Assembly: GCF_039822265.1 (NCBI RefSeq) | Contig: NZ_JBAJEX010000004.1 | Location: 62,001-126,000, forward strand | DNA: 64,000 nt | Reading direction: 5' to 3' | From: Thiobacter sp. AK1 | Lineage (GTDB): Bacteria > Pseudomonadota > Gammaproteobacteria > Burkholderiales > Thiobacteraceae | In this document: piece after piece, positions 8,814-18,858 of the stretch | Numbering within the stretch: position 1 is the first letter of the stretch | How the letters are laid out: the number at the start of each line of letters is the position of its first letter | Translations under genes and position numbers: made by a program | The notes under the pieces: generated by a model | Databases searched by the model: none | What the model saw: the letters and a program-made list of their open reading frames with translations, nothing else | What the model was told of the DNA's origin: nothing

Positions 8814-9053
8814 TCAGGCGGCGTTCTTGATGAGTTTGGCAACGGTGTCGCTGAGCTTGGCGCCCACGCTCTGCCAGTAGGCGACCCGCGCCTTGTCGAT
8901 GCGCAGGGACTCGCTGCCCTCGGGCGCGGTGGGATTGTAAAAGCCCACGCGCTCGATGAAATTACCATCGCGGCGGCGCCGGGAATCGGTGACCACCACG
9001 TTGTAAAAGGGGCGCTTCTTGGCGCCACCCCGGGAAAGTCGGATCACAACCAT
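8814..9053 (-). CDS. rpsP: 30S ribosomal protein S16
   Basis: The 79-residue bS16 protein starts [20 protein letters not shown] and continues [19 protein letters not shown], textbook sequence for this assembly protein. It is the first gene of the rpsP-rimM-trmD-rplS operon and lies about 35 bases downstream of a strong promoter. Length and start agree with the family. Confidence 0.98.
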   Translation of the reverse strand: MVVIRLSRGGAKKRPFYNVVVTDSRRRRDGNFIERVGFYNPTAPEGSESLRIDKARVAYWQSVGAKLSDTVAKLIKNAA

Positions 9054-9089
9054 GTCGTTTTCGCCTGGATGGGAACGGAAAAGAGCGGG

Positions 9090-9118
9090 ATTCTAGGCGC
9101 TTTTCCGTGTGCTGGCAA
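9090..9118 (-). promoter_or_regulatory. Sigma70-type promoter of the rpsP operon
   Basis: On the minus strand TTGCCA (9113-9118; 5 of 6 consensus) and TAGAAT (9090-9095; 5 of 6) are separated by exactly 17 bp. Transcription would start near 9083, leaving a short leader before rpsP at 9053. A perfect 9-bp inverted repeat (ACGGAAAAG/CTTTTCCGT) brackets the -10 box and could be a regulator site or chance. Confidence 0.7.
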
Positions 9119-9210
9119 GCGCTTGCCTGGCCGCTCGCGGGCATCCTGTCCCACGGGATAGCGCAGGCGCAGCAATCCAGAGGACGGGCTGGATGCGATA
9201 TAGTGACGCC

Positions 9211-9816
9211 ATGAACGATACGCGCATGCCCCCTGTCACGGGGCTCATCCTCGCTGGCGGCGAAGGACGCCGCATGGGTGGCCAAGACAAGGGCCTCATG
9301 CGCCTGCGCGGGCGCCCGCTCGCGGAGTGGGTGCTGACGCGCATCCGCCCCCAGGTGAGCGAGGTCCTGATTTCCGCCAATCGCAATCTGGAAGCCTACG
9401 GTGCGCTGGGCCACCCCGTGCTTAGGGACCGCACCGGGGGCTTCGTGGGACCGCTGGCGGGTATCGCCCGGGGCCTGCTGGAAACCCGCCATCCCCTGCT
9501 GCTCGCCGTACCCTGTGACACGCCATTTCTCCCCGACGATCTGATGGCACGCCTTTATGCTGCGCTGGTGGGACAGGGTGCAGACCTGGCGGTACCCGTC
9601 GCGGCGGGACGCGCCCAGCACGCCATCTGCCTCATGCGCACCGAGGTGGGGGCGAGTCTCGCCGACTATCTGGCGCGCGGGGGGCGCAAGGTGCAGGAAT
9701 GGCAGGCAATGCTGAAACGGGTAAGCGTGGATTTCGGCGAGGAGGCGGCTTTCTTCGTCAACATCAACCGGCCCGAGCAGCTCGCGGCGCTGGAAGCACT
9801 TCCCCATTCCGCCTGA
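9211..9816 (+). CDS. mobA: Molybdenum cofactor guanylyltransferase MobA
   Basis: MobA joins GMP from GTP to molybdopterin to make the MGD form used by DMSO-reductase-family enzymes such as nitrate reductase. The N-terminal LILAGGEGRRMGGQDKGL is the nucleotide-binding loop; VPCDTPFLPDDL and the C-terminal FVNINRPEQL also match. The ATG at 9211 gives 201 residues; an ATG at 9193 would add six. The stop codon abuts the stop of the convergent ackA with no gap. A MoeB/ThiF enzyme lies far downstream at 47 kb, not linked. Confidence 0.93.
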   Translation: MNDTRMPPVTGLILAGGEGRRMGGQDKGLMRLRGRPLAEWVLTRIRPQVSEVLISANRNLEAYGALGHPVLRDRTGGFVGPLAGIARGLLETRHPLLLAVPCDTPFLPDDLMARLYAALVGQGADLAVPVAAGRAQHAICLMRTEVGASLADYLARGGRKVQEWQAMLKRVSVDFGEEAAFFVNINRPEQLAALEALPHSA

Positions 9817-11013
9817 TCAGTCCGCGCCCAGTAGGGCGCGCACCTGACGCGCGATGTGCAGTTCCTCGTTGGTGCGGATGACCAACAGTGCCACAGGCGC
9901 ATCCGGCCTGCCAATGGCCGCGACCTCACCCGTCGCGCGGGCGTTAGCCGCTTCATCCAGGACGATGCCCAGCCCCTGCAAGCCCGCGCAGGCGGCCGCC
10001 CGCACCGGCGCGGCGTTCTCGCCCACGCCGGCGGTGAAGACGACGGCATCGACCCGCCCCAGCACCGCGAAATAGGCGCCGATGTACTTGCGCACGCGGT
10101 AGGCGTACACCTCTAGCGCAAGCCGCGCCGCCTCATCGCCCGCCGCGACCCGCGCCAGGATTTCCCGCATGTCGTTGAGGCCGGTCATGCCTTTCAGTCC
10201 ACATTCGTGGTTGAGCACGTGATCGAGCGCGTGCCAGCCCATGCCGGTGACGCGCTCCATGTGGAGGGGGAGCGCGGGATCGAGATCACCGCTGCGGGTG
10301 CCCATCACCAGGCCTTCCAGAGGGGTGAAGCCCATGGAGGTGTCCACCGAACGACCGCCGCGGATGGCGCAGGCGGACGCGCCATTGCCCAGATGCAGGG
10401 TGATCAGGTTGAGCGCCGCGAGCGGTCGATCCAGATGGGCGGCCGCCCGCTGCGCCACGTATTCGTGGGACAGGCCGTGAAAGCCGTAGCGCCGCACCTG
10501 GTAGAGGTGGTACCAGGCCTCCGGCACCGCGTAGCGGTGGGCGAGCGGCGGCAAGCTGTGATGAAAGGCCGTGTCGAAGGCCGCCACTTGCGGCAGCCCA
10601 GGCCAGCTCTCGGCGGCAAGCCGGATGCCCAGCAGGTTGGCGGGATTGTGCAAGGGAGCGAGCACCGCCAGGGCCTCGATGTCTCGCTCCACCTTGGTAT
10701 CGATGCGCACCGCCTGGTGAAAACGTTCACCACCGTGCACCACCCGGTGACCGATGGCGACCAGATCATGAACAGCGCCATCGAGGGCAGCGCGCATGTG
10801 GGCGAAAGCCTCGCGATGGGTGGGTGCGACCACATCGCGCTCCATGCGGCTCATCACTTCCGCGCCGCGGTAGCGCAGATGCCGATGGTGTGGTGCCGGC
10901 TCACCGATCCGCTCGATGATCCCCTCCGCCAGCAGCGCCTCGCTTGGTGTCTCGAACAGCCGGTATTTGAGGGAGGAACTGCCGCAGTTGAGAACGAGGA
11001 TGGCGGCGGACAT
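9817..11013 (-). CDS. ackA: Acetate kinase
   Basis: AckA interconverts acetyl phosphate plus ADP with acetate plus ATP. The 398-residue protein opens ILVLNCGSSSLKYRLFE and has GHRVVHGGERF, FDTAFHHSLPP, YGFHGLSHEY, ITLHLGNGAS and DTSMGFTPLEGLVMGTRSGD, all diagnostic of the acetokinase family. It lies 12 bases downstream of the phosphoketolase gene, so the pair should convert sugar phosphates to acetate with one ATP made from the acetyl phosphate. No phosphotransacetylase gene is visible here. Confidence 0.96.
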   Translation of the reverse strand: MSAAILVLNCGSSSLKYRLFETPSEALLAEGIIERIGEPAPHHRHLRYRGAEVMSRMERDVVAPTHREAFAHMRAALDGAVHDLVAIGHRVVHGGERFHQAVRIDTKVERDIEALAVLAPLHNPANLLGIRLAAESWPGLPQVAAFDTAFHHSLPPLAHRYAVPEAWYHLYQVRRYGFHGLSHEYVAQRAAAHLDRPLAALNLITLHLGNGASACAIRGGRSVDTSMGFTPLEGLVMGTRSGDLDPALPLHMERVTGMGWHALDHVLNHECGLKGMTGLNDMREILARVAAGDEAARLALEVYAYRVRKYIGAYFAVLGRVDAVVFTAGVGENAAPVRAAACAGLQGLGIVLDEAANARATGEVAAIGRPDAPVALLVIRTNEELHIARQVRALLGAD

Positions 11014-11025
11014 GGCATGCCTGCC

Positions 11026-13404
11026 TCAGCCGGGCCAGTGCCAGTCGGCGATCTCCGGGGCGTCCACGCCGTGTTCGAGCGCGTATTGCCGATGGAGAAA
11101 TTGCAAATCCCGCATGCGCTGCTTTACGTGGGCACCGATCACGTTTAGGCGTGGCACGCGGTCGATGGCGTCGATCACGAGGCTGAACCGGTCGGTCTCG
11201 TTGAGCATGGCCAGTTCCAAGGGCGTGTTGATGCTGCCCTTCTCCTTATAGCCACGCACGTGCAGGTTGGGATGGTTACGGCGCCGGTAGGCCAGACGAT
11301 GGATGAGCCAGGGATAGCCGTGGAAGTTGAAGATGATGGGCTTGTCCTGGGTGAACAGGCTATCGAAATCCCGGTCGCTCAAGCCATGGGGATGCTCGGT
11401 GTGGGGTGTCAGGGTGAAGAGATCCACCACGTTCACGAAGCGAACGCGCAGATCCGGAAAGTGTTCCCGCAGCAGGGCGGTGGCGGCAAGCGCCTCCTGG
11501 GTGGCAACGTCGCCGCAGGCGGCCATCACCACATCCGGCTCGGTGCCGGCATCGCTGCTTGCCCATTCCCAGATGCCGATGCCCTGGGCGCAATGGCGAA
11601 CGGCGGCATCCAGATCCAGATACTGGAGATGGCTCTGCTTGTCGGCGACGATGACATTGATACGGTTGGTGGTCTTGAGGCAATGGTGCGTCACCGCCAG
11701 CAGGCAGTTGGCATCGGGCGGCAAGTAGATGCGCACCACCTGCGGACTCTTGGTCACCGCCACGTCGAGGAAGCCCGGATCCTGATGGGTGAAGCCATTG
11801 TGATCCTGGCGCCAGACGGTGGAGGTGATGAGCAAATTGAGGGATGACACCGGCGCCCGCCACGGCAAGCCGGCGGCGATTTCCAGCCACTTGGCGTGCT
11901 GGTTGAACATGGAATCGATGACGTGGGCGAACGCCTCGTAAGTGGAAAGAAAGCCATGGCGGCCCGTGAGCAGATACCCTTCGAGCCAGCCTTCCAGGGT
12001 GTGTTCCGAGAGCACCTCCATCACACGGCCGTCGGGTGCCAGTTCGCCGCCGTCGGCATCCTCCGGCCGCAGCTCCAGCCACATCTTCTTGGCTGCCTCG
12101 TAGATCGCGTCAAGACGGTTGGAGGTGGTCTCGTCCGGGCCGAAGACGCGGAAGTTGTCCGGGTTGGCGCGCAAGACTTCCCGCAGGAAAGTTCCCAGCG
12201 GGCGCGTGGTCTCGGCGCGCACCCCACCGGGACGGGGCACCGTCAGCGCATGCTCGCGCAGATTTGGCAGCCGCAGTACACGTCGCAGCCGACCGCCATT
12301 GGCGTGGGGATTGGCACTCATGCGCCGCTCGCCCCGTGGCGCCAAAGCCTCGAGTTCAGGGCGCAGCCGACCCTGCTCGTCGAAGAGCGCCTCGGGCCGG
12401 TAACTTCTGAGCCAGGCCTCCAGTTGGGCCAGCCGCGCCGGGTTCTCGCGCACACCGGTGAGCGGCACCTGATGCGCCCGCCAAGACCCCTCCACGCGAT
12501 GGCCATCCACCTGTTTCGGACCGGTCCAGCCCTTGGGGCTGCAAAGCACCAGCATCGGCCAGCGCGGCCGCGCGACGGCCCCACCGGCGCGTGCCTGCTC
12601 CTTGATGGCCCGGATCTGGAGCACACACCGTTCCAAGGCCACCGCCATGGCGCGGTGCATGGCCATGGGCTCTTCGCCTTCCACGAAATGGGGCATCCAG
12701 CCGTAACCCGTGAGAAGCGCCGTCAGCTCCTCCCGGCTGATGCGGGCCAGCACGGTGGGATTGTTGATCTTGTAGCCGTTCAGATGCAAAAGCGGCAACA
12801 CCGCCCCATCGCGCACGGGATGCAGAAATTTATTGCCATGCCAGGCGGTGGCAAGCGGGCCCGTCTCCGCTTCGCCATCTCCCACCGCAACCGCCACCAA
12901 TAGGTCCGGATTGTCGAAGGCCGCGCCGAAAGCGTGGGACAGGCTGTAGCCCAGCTCGCCACCCTCGTGGATGGAACCGGGGGTCTCCGGTGTGCAATGG
13001 CTGCCGATGCCGCCGGGAAAGGAAAAACTGCGGAAGAAGCGGCGCAGTCCTGCTTCATCCTGCGATCGGTCGGAATACAGCTCCGAATACGTGCCCTCCA
13101 GATAGACTGGCGCCAGCACACCGGGCGCGCCATGGCCGGGACCCGCCAGGAAGATCGCATTGAGATCGTATTTGACGATCAACCGGTTCAGATGCACATA
13201 CATGAAGGCGAGCCCTGGGCTCGATCCCCAGTGGCCCAGCAGGCGTTCCTTCACGTGTTCCGGCCGCAAGGGCTCGCGCAAGAGGGGATTGTCGCGCAGG
13301 TAGATCATGCCAGCAGCGAGATAGTTGCAGGCCCGCCAATAGGCATCGAGGCGTTCGAGCTCGGCGTCGCTGGGTGCGATAAGGTCAGGGAAGGTGTTTT
13401 GCAC
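11026..13404 (-). CDS. xfp: Xylulose-5-phosphate/fructose-6-phosphate phosphoketolase
   Basis: This thiamine-diphosphate enzyme splits xylulose-5-P or fructose-6-P with phosphate into acetyl phosphate plus glyceraldehyde-3-P or erythrose-4-P. The 792-residue protein has normal family length. Landmarks are [51 protein letters not shown], the ThDP motif starting [13 protein letters not shown], and near the C-terminus [12 protein letters not shown] and [20 protein letters not shown]. It is the first of a pair with ackA and the sixth gene of the minus-strand carbon cluster. A related but different enzyme heads the same cluster at 18859-21075. Confidence 0.96.
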   Translation of the reverse strand: MQNTFPDLIAPSDAELERLDAYWRACNYLAAGMIYLRDNPLLREPLRPEHVKERLLGHWGSSPGLAFMYVHLNRLIVKYDLNAIFLAGPGHGAPGVLAPVYLEGTYSELYSDRSQDEAGLRRFFRSFSFPGGIGSHCTPETPGSIHEGGELGYSLSHAFGAAFDNPDLLVAVAVGDGEAETGPLATAWHGNKFLHPVRDGAVLPLLHLNGYKINNPTVLARISREELTALLTGYGWMPHFVEGEEPMAMHRAMAVALERCVLQIRAIKEQARAGGAVARPRWPMLVLCSPKGWTGPKQVDGHRVEGSWRAHQVPLTGVRENPARLAQLEAWLRSYRPEALFDEQGRLRPELEALAPRGERRMSANPHANGGRLRRVLRLPNLREHALTVPRPGGVRAETTRPLGTFLREVLRANPDNFRVFGPDETTSNRLDAIYEAAKKMWLELRPEDADGGELAPDGRVMEVLSEHTLEGWLEGYLLTGRHGFLSTYEAFAHVIDSMFNQHAKWLEIAAGLPWRAPVSSLNLLITSTVWRQDHNGFTHQDPGFLDVAVTKSPQVVRIYLPPDANCLLAVTHHCLKTTNRINVIVADKQSHLQYLDLDAAVRHCAQGIGIWEWASSDAGTEPDVVMAACGDVATQEALAATALLREHFPDLRVRFVNVVDLFTLTPHTEHPHGLSDRDFDSLFTQDKPIIFNFHGYPWLIHRLAYRRRNHPNLHVRGYKEKGSINTPLELAMLNETDRFSLVIDAIDRVPRLNVIGAHVKQRMRDLQFLHRQYALEHGVDAPEIADWHWPG

Positions 13405-13490
13405 GGCGTCTCGTTGCGCAAGGCCGCCAAGAATGCAGCGACCACTTCACATTATCGTGAGGCTTAGCATAGGCTAGCCCCCAGCCAAGC

Positions 13491-14723
13491 TCAAGCCGTG
13501 AGCTCGTCGAGAAGCTCCACCCAATGGCTCACGGGAAGCCGCGTGCCGCTCTGCAAATGCGTAAGACAGCCGATGTTGGCGGTGACGATGCGTGCCGGCC
13601 GGGCGCCTTCCAGGGCCGCGACCTTGCGCGCGAGCAGTTGCTGCGACAATGATTTCTGCAGGATGGAATACGTCCCCGCCGAACCACAGCACAAATGCCC
13701 CTCTGGTGCCGGCGCGATGTTCACACCGGCGCGAGCGAGGATGCGCTCCAACAGCCCCTTGAGCTTTTGTCCGTGCTGCAGGGTGCAGGGCGTATGCACC
13801 GCCACCGCACCGACCCGCTCCCGAACCGACGCTTGCACCAGGCTGGCGAGCCGTTCCTCTTGCGCCAACACCACTTCGGCCACGTCGCGGGTGAGCGCCG
13901 AGATGCGTCGTGCCTTTTCCGCATAGCGCGCATCCTCACGCAGATAATGGCCGTAATCGCGAACCATCACGCCACAGCCGCTGGCGGTCATCACGATCGC
14001 TTCCACCCCGGCCTCCACATGAGGCCACCAGGCATCGATGTTGCGGCGCATGTAGTCGCGCGCCTCCTCCTGAGCATTCAGATGAAAGGACAAGGCGCCG
14101 CAGCATCCTGCCTCTGGCGCCACCACCAAGCTGATGCCCAATCGGTCAAGCAGGCGCGCGGCGGCGGCGTTGATGTTGGGCGCGAGCGCCGGTTGCACGC
14201 AGCCTGCCAGCACCAGCATGCGCCGCGGGTGCCGGACGGCTGGCCAGGCAGCGGCGGGACGTAAAGAAGGGATCTGCCGTTGCCAAACCTTGGGCAGCAG
14301 GGGACGCAACCTGCGTGCGAGGGCGAGCACGGGCGCGAAGCGACGCGTCTCGGCCAACACGTAACGCAGCATGCGCCGTGCCATGCGGTTGGCCAAGCTG
14401 CGCCCCACGCGTTCCTCCGCCAGGTGACGGCCGATGTCCAGCAGGCGCGCGTATTCCACGCCCGAAGGACAAGTGGTCTCGCAGGCGCGGCAGGTCAGAC
14501 AGCGGTCCAGGTGGGCAAGCGTCTTTTGCGATGCCGGTTCACCCTCCAGCATGCGCTTGATGAGATAGATGCGCCCGCGGGGGCTGTCCAGCTCATCGCC
14601 CAGCACCTGGTAGGTGGGGCAAGTGGCAAGACAAAACCCACAGTGCACGCAAGTGCGCAGAATGCGGTCGGCCTCGCGGCCTTGCGGGGTGTCACGGATG
14701 AAGTCGGCTAGCTGCGTCTGCAT
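13491..14723 (-). CDS. glcF: Glycolate oxidase iron-sulfur subunit GlcF
   Basis: The electron-transfer subunit of membrane-associated glycolate oxidase, passing electrons towards quinone. The 410-residue protein has two ferredoxin-type 4Fe-4S motifs: Cys25/28/31/35 (CVHCGFCLATCP) and Cys75/78/81/85 (CLTCRACETTCP). Two cysteine-rich CCG domains follow (EAGCCGALSFH and HLCCGSAGTYS). It is the last of glcD-glcE-glcF on the minus strand, 159 bp after glcE. The whole complex is present, so glycolate can probably be oxidised to glyoxylate. Confidence 0.95.
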   Translation of the reverse strand: MQTQLADFIRDTPQGREADRILRTCVHCGFCLATCPTYQVLGDELDSPRGRIYLIKRMLEGEPASQKTLAHLDRCLTCRACETTCPSGVEYARLLDIGRHLAEERVGRSLANRMARRMLRYVLAETRRFAPVLALARRLRPLLPKVWQRQIPSLRPAAAWPAVRHPRRMLVLAGCVQPALAPNINAAAARLLDRLGISLVVAPEAGCCGALSFHLNAQEEARDYMRRNIDAWWPHVEAGVEAIVMTASGCGVMVRDYGHYLREDARYAEKARRISALTRDVAEVVLAQEERLASLVQASVRERVGAVAVHTPCTLQHGQKLKGLLERILARAGVNIAPAPEGHLCCGSAGTYSILQKSLSQQLLARKVAALEGARPARIVTANIGCLTHLQSGTRLPVSHWVELLDELTA

Positions 14724-14882
14724 GTTGGGTTTGGTTCAAACGGCCCATGGCCTACAGGGCCTACTTCGACGCGATCCCGCACAGGGCGATGGAAGGCGAG
14801 GATGCGCCGTACTCGCCACGGCATGGGCACAGTGTTGTGCCCGGCTCGCCGCCCATGCTGGGCGTATCTCGGCGGCCGCAAC

Positions 14883-15938
14883 TCAGAACTCGTCATACAT
14901 CCGGCCGGGATTGAAGATGCCATGGGGATCGAAAGCCTGCTTGACCCGCTTGTGCAAGGCCAGCAAAGGCGCGGGCAAGGGCGAAAACACCGGCCCTTGC
15001 TTGCGCGTGGCGCGAAACAGCGTGGCATGCCCGCCCGCGGCCTGAGCGGCGGCACGCACCGTCGCAGTATCGGCGTCGGTGAATACCCAGCGCAGGGCAC
15101 CGCCCCATTCCAGCAGTTGCTTGCCCGGCAAATCCAGAGAGCGGGTGGAAGGCAGCGAGATGCGCCACAAGGGGCGTGCGTCCCGGAAGAAGTTGGCGCT
15201 GTGCTCCCGAATGCCACGCCAAAACGCCTCCCCCGCGGCCAGCACCTGGCCCCCCAGGCGGACCTGCGCGGCGCGCACCGCGGCCTGCGCTCCCGATAGG
15301 CGGACGGTGAGCACGTGGTCGTGGTAGCAGGTGGCGGAAATGGGCAACGGCTCACCAGCCCAACGGTTCATGGCGATGAGGGCTGCGGTGGCATCCATCT
15401 CCATCTGCAGCGTGATTTCCGCCGCAGGCCGCGGCAACACCTTGAGCGAGATTTCGAGAATGAGGCCGAGGGTGCCCAGGGCGCCGGTGACCAGACGAGA
15501 GACGTCATAACCGGCCACGTTCTTCATCACCTGACCACCGAAGCGCAGGACGTCGCCACGCCCATCCATGAGCAGCACGCCCAGCACGAAATCGCGCACC
15601 GCGCCGGCATAGGGCCGGCGCGGTCCCGACAGACCTGCGGCGATACAGCCACCCAGCGTGGCGCGCGGGCCGAAATGGGGGGGCTCGAAGGGCAACATCT
15701 GGTTCTTCTCCGCCAGCACCGCCTCGATCTCGGCCAGCGGCGTGCCGGCGCGGGCGGTGATCACCAGTTCCTCCGGCGCGTAATCCACCACCCCGGTGTA
15801 GCGAGTGGTGTCCAGCACTTCGCCCCGCGGCACGCCCCCGTAGAAATCCTTGGAGCCAAAGCCGCGGATGCGCACCGGCCGCCGACGGGCTGCGGCCTGT
15901 TTGATGGCCTCCGAGAACTGTTCCCGCAAGTTTTCCAT
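14883..15938 (-). CDS. glcE: Glycolate oxidase FAD-binding subunit GlcE
   Basis: The smaller FAD-binding subunit of glycolate oxidase. The 351-residue protein starts MENLREQFSEAIKQAAARRR and has the PCMH-type FAD fold (VRIRGFGSKDFYGG, PHFGPRATLGGCIAAGLSGP, FGGQVMKNVAGYDVSRL), ending DPHGIFNPGRMYDEF. The ATG at 15938 is chosen from the family N-terminus; the open extension upstream runs into glcD and is not coding. It sits between glcD (34 bp gap) and glcF. Confidence 0.94.
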   Translation of the reverse strand: MENLREQFSEAIKQAAARRRPVRIRGFGSKDFYGGVPRGEVLDTTRYTGVVDYAPEELVITARAGTPLAEIEAVLAEKNQMLPFEPPHFGPRATLGGCIAAGLSGPRRPYAGAVRDFVLGVLLMDGRGDVLRFGGQVMKNVAGYDVSRLVTGALGTLGLILEISLKVLPRPAAEITLQMEMDATAALIAMNRWAGEPLPISATCYHDHVLTVRLSGAQAAVRAAQVRLGGQVLAAGEAFWRGIREHSANFFRDARPLWRISLPSTRSLDLPGKQLLEWGGALRWVFTDADTATVRAAAQAAGGHATLFRATRKQGPVFSPLPAPLLALHKRVKQAFDPHGIFNPGRMYDEF

Positions 15939-15972
15939 TGGACAGCCGCTCCCCCTGTGTCCCCCGCCCGCT

Positions 15973-17427
15973 CTAGAAGCGCGGGATGTCCGGAAACTTG
16001 AGCTGGCCACCGTGCACGTGCATGGCGCCGAATTCCGCGCAGCGGTTAAGGGTAGGAACGGCCTTGCCGGGGTTGAGCAACCCCCTGACATCCCACGCCT
16101 GCTTGATGGCGTGGAATAGCAAAAGCTCCTTGGAGCGGAACTGCACACACATCTGGTCGATCTTCTCCACGCCTACCCCGTGCTCGCCGGTGATGGTGCC
16201 GCCGGCTTCCACGCAGGCTTCCAGGATCCTGCCGCCGAAGGCTTCCGCGCGCGCCAATTCCCCCGGTTTGTTGGCGTCGTAGAGAATGAGGGGATGCAGA
16301 TTGCCGTCGCCGGCGTGGAAGACATTGGCCACCGCAAGTCCGTATTCCCGCGACAGCGCTGCGATGCGGGCCAATACTTCCGGCAGCCGTTTTCTGGGAA
16401 TGGTGCCGTCCATACAGTAATAATCGGGCGAGATGCGCCCCACCGCCGGGAAGGCGGCCTTGCGTCCCGCCCATAGCCGCAGCCGCTGCGCCTCGTCCTG
16501 GGCCACGCGCAGGCGGGTGGCACCGGCCGCGGCGAGCACGCCGCGCACCTTTTCCATTTCCTCCTCCACCTCGGCCTCGGTGCCATCCAGCTCACACAGC
16601 AGGATAGCCTCCACATCGAGGGGATAACCGGCATGGACGAAATCTTCTGCGGCATGGATTGCGAGTTTGTCCATCATTTCCAGCCCCGCCGGGACGATGC
16701 CGGCGGCAATGATGGCGCCCACCGCCGCGCCCGCCTTCTTTACGTCGTCAAAGCCGGCCATGATCACCTGGGCACGCTCGGGTTTGGGCAGGAGTTTGAC
16801 CGTGACCTGGGTGATCACCCCCAGCATGCCCTCGCTGCCAGTCAATAGGGCAAGGAAGTCGTAACCAGGCGCATCCAAGGCCTCGGAACCGATTTCCAGC
16901 ACCTCGCCCTCGATGGTGAGGACGCGCAGGGCAAGAATGTTGTGCACCGTGAGGCCGTATTTCAGGCAGTGCACCCCGCCCGAGTTTTCCGCCACGTTGC
17001 CGCCGATGGAACAGGCGATCTGACTGGAAGGATCGGGCGCATAGTACAGGCCAAAGGGCGCCACCGCTTCGGAAATGGCCAGATTGGGCACACCCGGCTC
17101 CACTCGGGCGATACGCGCCAGCGGGTCGACGTGCAGGATGCGGTTGAAGCGGGCAAGGGACAGCAGCACCCCCGACTCGTGGGGCAAAGCGCCGCCGGAC
17201 AAACCGGTGCCCGACCCACGCGCCACCACCGGCACACCTTCCTCGTAACAGGCGCGCAGGATCTGCCGCACCTGTTCTTCCGTCTCGGGAATGGCCACCG
17301 CCATCGGCAGTCGCCGAAAGGCGGTGAGGCCATCGGTCTCGTAGGGTGCCACGTCCTCGCGCTCGGTGAGCAGCGCACCGGGCGGAAGGATTTCGCGCAG
17401 GCGCTTGTGGATGCGGTCGGATTTCAC
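15973..17427 (-). CDS. glcD: Glycolate oxidase catalytic subunit GlcD
   Basis: The main FAD-linked subunit, oxidising glycolate (or D-lactate) to glyoxylate. The 484-residue protein has the FAD-binding blocks VPVVARGSGTGLSGGALP and SIGGNVAENSGGVHCLKYG, the catalytic-domain HAGDGNLHPLI, and TITGEHGVGVEK with NPGKAVP at the C-terminus. Length is typical for GlcD. In a Calvin-cycle organism its role would be recovery of glycolate from Rubisco oxygenation. It follows a DUF1537 kinase gene by 60 bp on the same strand. Confidence 0.95.
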   Translation of the reverse strand: MKSDRIHKRLREILPPGALLTEREDVAPYETDGLTAFRRLPMAVAIPETEEQVRQILRACYEEGVPVVARGSGTGLSGGALPHESGVLLSLARFNRILHVDPLARIARVEPGVPNLAISEAVAPFGLYYAPDPSSQIACSIGGNVAENSGGVHCLKYGLTVHNILALRVLTIEGEVLEIGSEALDAPGYDFLALLTGSEGMLGVITQVTVKLLPKPERAQVIMAGFDDVKKAGAAVGAIIAAGIVPAGLEMMDKLAIHAAEDFVHAGYPLDVEAILLCELDGTEAEVEEEMEKVRGVLAAAGATRLRVAQDEAQRLRLWAGRKAAFPAVGRISPDYYCMDGTIPRKRLPEVLARIAALSREYGLAVANVFHAGDGNLHPLILYDANKPGELARAEAFGGRILEACVEAGGTITGEHGVGVEKIDQMCVQFRSKELLLFHAIKQAWDVRGLLNPGKAVPTLNRCAEFGAMHVHGGQLKFPDIPRF

Positions 17428-17487
17428 GGCAAGCCTTGGAGGCGGCGGTCGCGCGGGCTTACGCGGCCCGCGCCAAACCCGCAGTTT

Positions 17488-18795
17488 TCAGGTAGAGGTT
17501 CGCAGGCGATTGTACACGGTGGCCAGTGCGTCTTCGTCGCCCACATTGCCGGGAAAGATCACCACCGGCATGTCGGGCAGATGGGGATGGTCGGGTGGCG
17601 TGAGCACCACCGAGCAGCCCGGCAGAATCTGGCCGACGATGCGAGCAGCCGCAAGCTGCAAACCCTTGGACAGCATGTCGTTGGAGGTGATGCCCCCCTT
17701 GCTGACAATGTAGCCAATGGTGGGTGGCAAAGCATGCACCACGCTCATCAGGAACGCCGACACCTGCTCGCCAAAACGCAGGCGTGTAGCCGTGTCCGGA
17801 AACTGGCGCTCGGTGCGTGAGGTATAGACCACCGGCGTATCCCCTGCGGCGTGAATCTGCCTCACCTTTTCCACCACTTGCGCAAGCAGCGACTCGCTCC
17901 GTTCCGGCAACAGTTCCACATCCACTTCCACCGGGACGATGCCCGGCTCACGCAAAAGCCGCTTTAGTTGTTCCGTGGTCTTCTTGACGTGGGAACCCAC
18001 CACCACGATGCCGGCGCGACCAGGCTTGACATACTGGCCCATGCGCTCGGCTGGCACCGGTTGCGGCGGCAAACGGGTGAGCGCGGTAAGCCAACTCGCC
18101 GCACTGCGGAACAGGAAGCGCTTGCCGTGTTCCACGGCGCTGAGCACTTCGTCGGCGAACATGTTCAGATCTTCCTGACGCTCGGCGTCCACGACGCAGC
18201 AGGCATTGTCGTTGAGGGCCATCAGCTTGTCGTAGGTGGCGCCGGCGCGGATTTCTTCCAGGGGAAAATGCACCACCTCGTCGGCACGGATGCGGCCGTG
18301 GGTCTTCTCCTCCACGTAGGCCGGCAGATAACTGTGTTGGTAGCCGAACACCGAGTCCTTGGCGAACTCGGTTTCATGAGCCGGCACCGCCTTGTCACCC
18401 ACGCGCACGTAGTGAATGCCGCGCACGGTGAAGCGCCCGCCCTCGAAAAAGGCGGGAATCAGGAAATGGGCATCGAAGGGGCCAAGCACGCGCGCCATGA
18501 CGTCCGTCTCGACGGGATAGTGGCCACGCAGGGTGGAATCGGAACGGGAGACGTAGAGCACGAGGCGGTCGAAGCCCTGCAGCGCTTCCTTCAGGTTGTG
18601 GCAAACCTCCCAGGTCACCGCCGCAGCCTGCTCCGCGTCCATGGCGCGGGTGTTGGTGAGGACAAAGAAGAGGGGCGAAGCATCGGCAAGCCCCACACGC
18701 AGCGTGTCCACATCCCAGCGCGTGAGCATTAGACAACTGTGCACGGTCTGGGAACCGGTGGGATCGTCGTCGAGAACGATGATTTTCGGTTGCAT
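17488..18795 (-). CDS. Four-carbon acid sugar kinase family protein (DUF1537)
   Basis: Characterised members (OtnK, DtnK) phosphorylate four-carbon sugar acids such as D-erythronate, D-threonate or 3-oxo-tetronates with ATP. The 435-residue protein has the N-terminal acid-binding domain beginning IIVLDDDPTGSQTVH, followed by SRSDSTLRGHYPVETD, and the C-terminal ATP domain with IGYIVSKGGITSNDMLSKGL. The LDDDPTGSQTVH form differs from the DDxTGAxD form of the characterised kinases, so the substrate may differ. It lies between the phosphoketolase-like gene and glcD. Glycerate, erythronate or a glyoxylate-derived acid are all possible substrates. Confidence 0.85.
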   Translation of the reverse strand: MQPKIIVLDDDPTGSQTVHSCLMLTRWDVDTLRVGLADASPLFFVLTNTRAMDAEQAAAVTWEVCHNLKEALQGFDRLVLYVSRSDSTLRGHYPVETDVMARVLGPFDAHFLIPAFFEGGRFTVRGIHYVRVGDKAVPAHETEFAKDSVFGYQHSYLPAYVEEKTHGRIRADEVVHFPLEEIRAGATYDKLMALNDNACCVVDAERQEDLNMFADEVLSAVEHGKRFLFRSAASWLTALTRLPPQPVPAERMGQYVKPGRAGIVVVGSHVKKTTEQLKRLLREPGIVPVEVDVELLPERSESLLAQVVEKVRQIHAAGDTPVVYTSRTERQFPDTATRLRFGEQVSAFLMSVVHALPPTIGYIVSKGGITSNDMLSKGLQLAAARIVGQILPGCSVVLTPPDHPHLPDMPVVIFPGNVGDEDALATVYNRLRTST

Positions 18796-18858
18796 ATCGC
18801 TTCACCGCAGCAAGACACGCAGACGGCAATGCCGCTGTGCCTTGCTGGCGCAAGGGAT

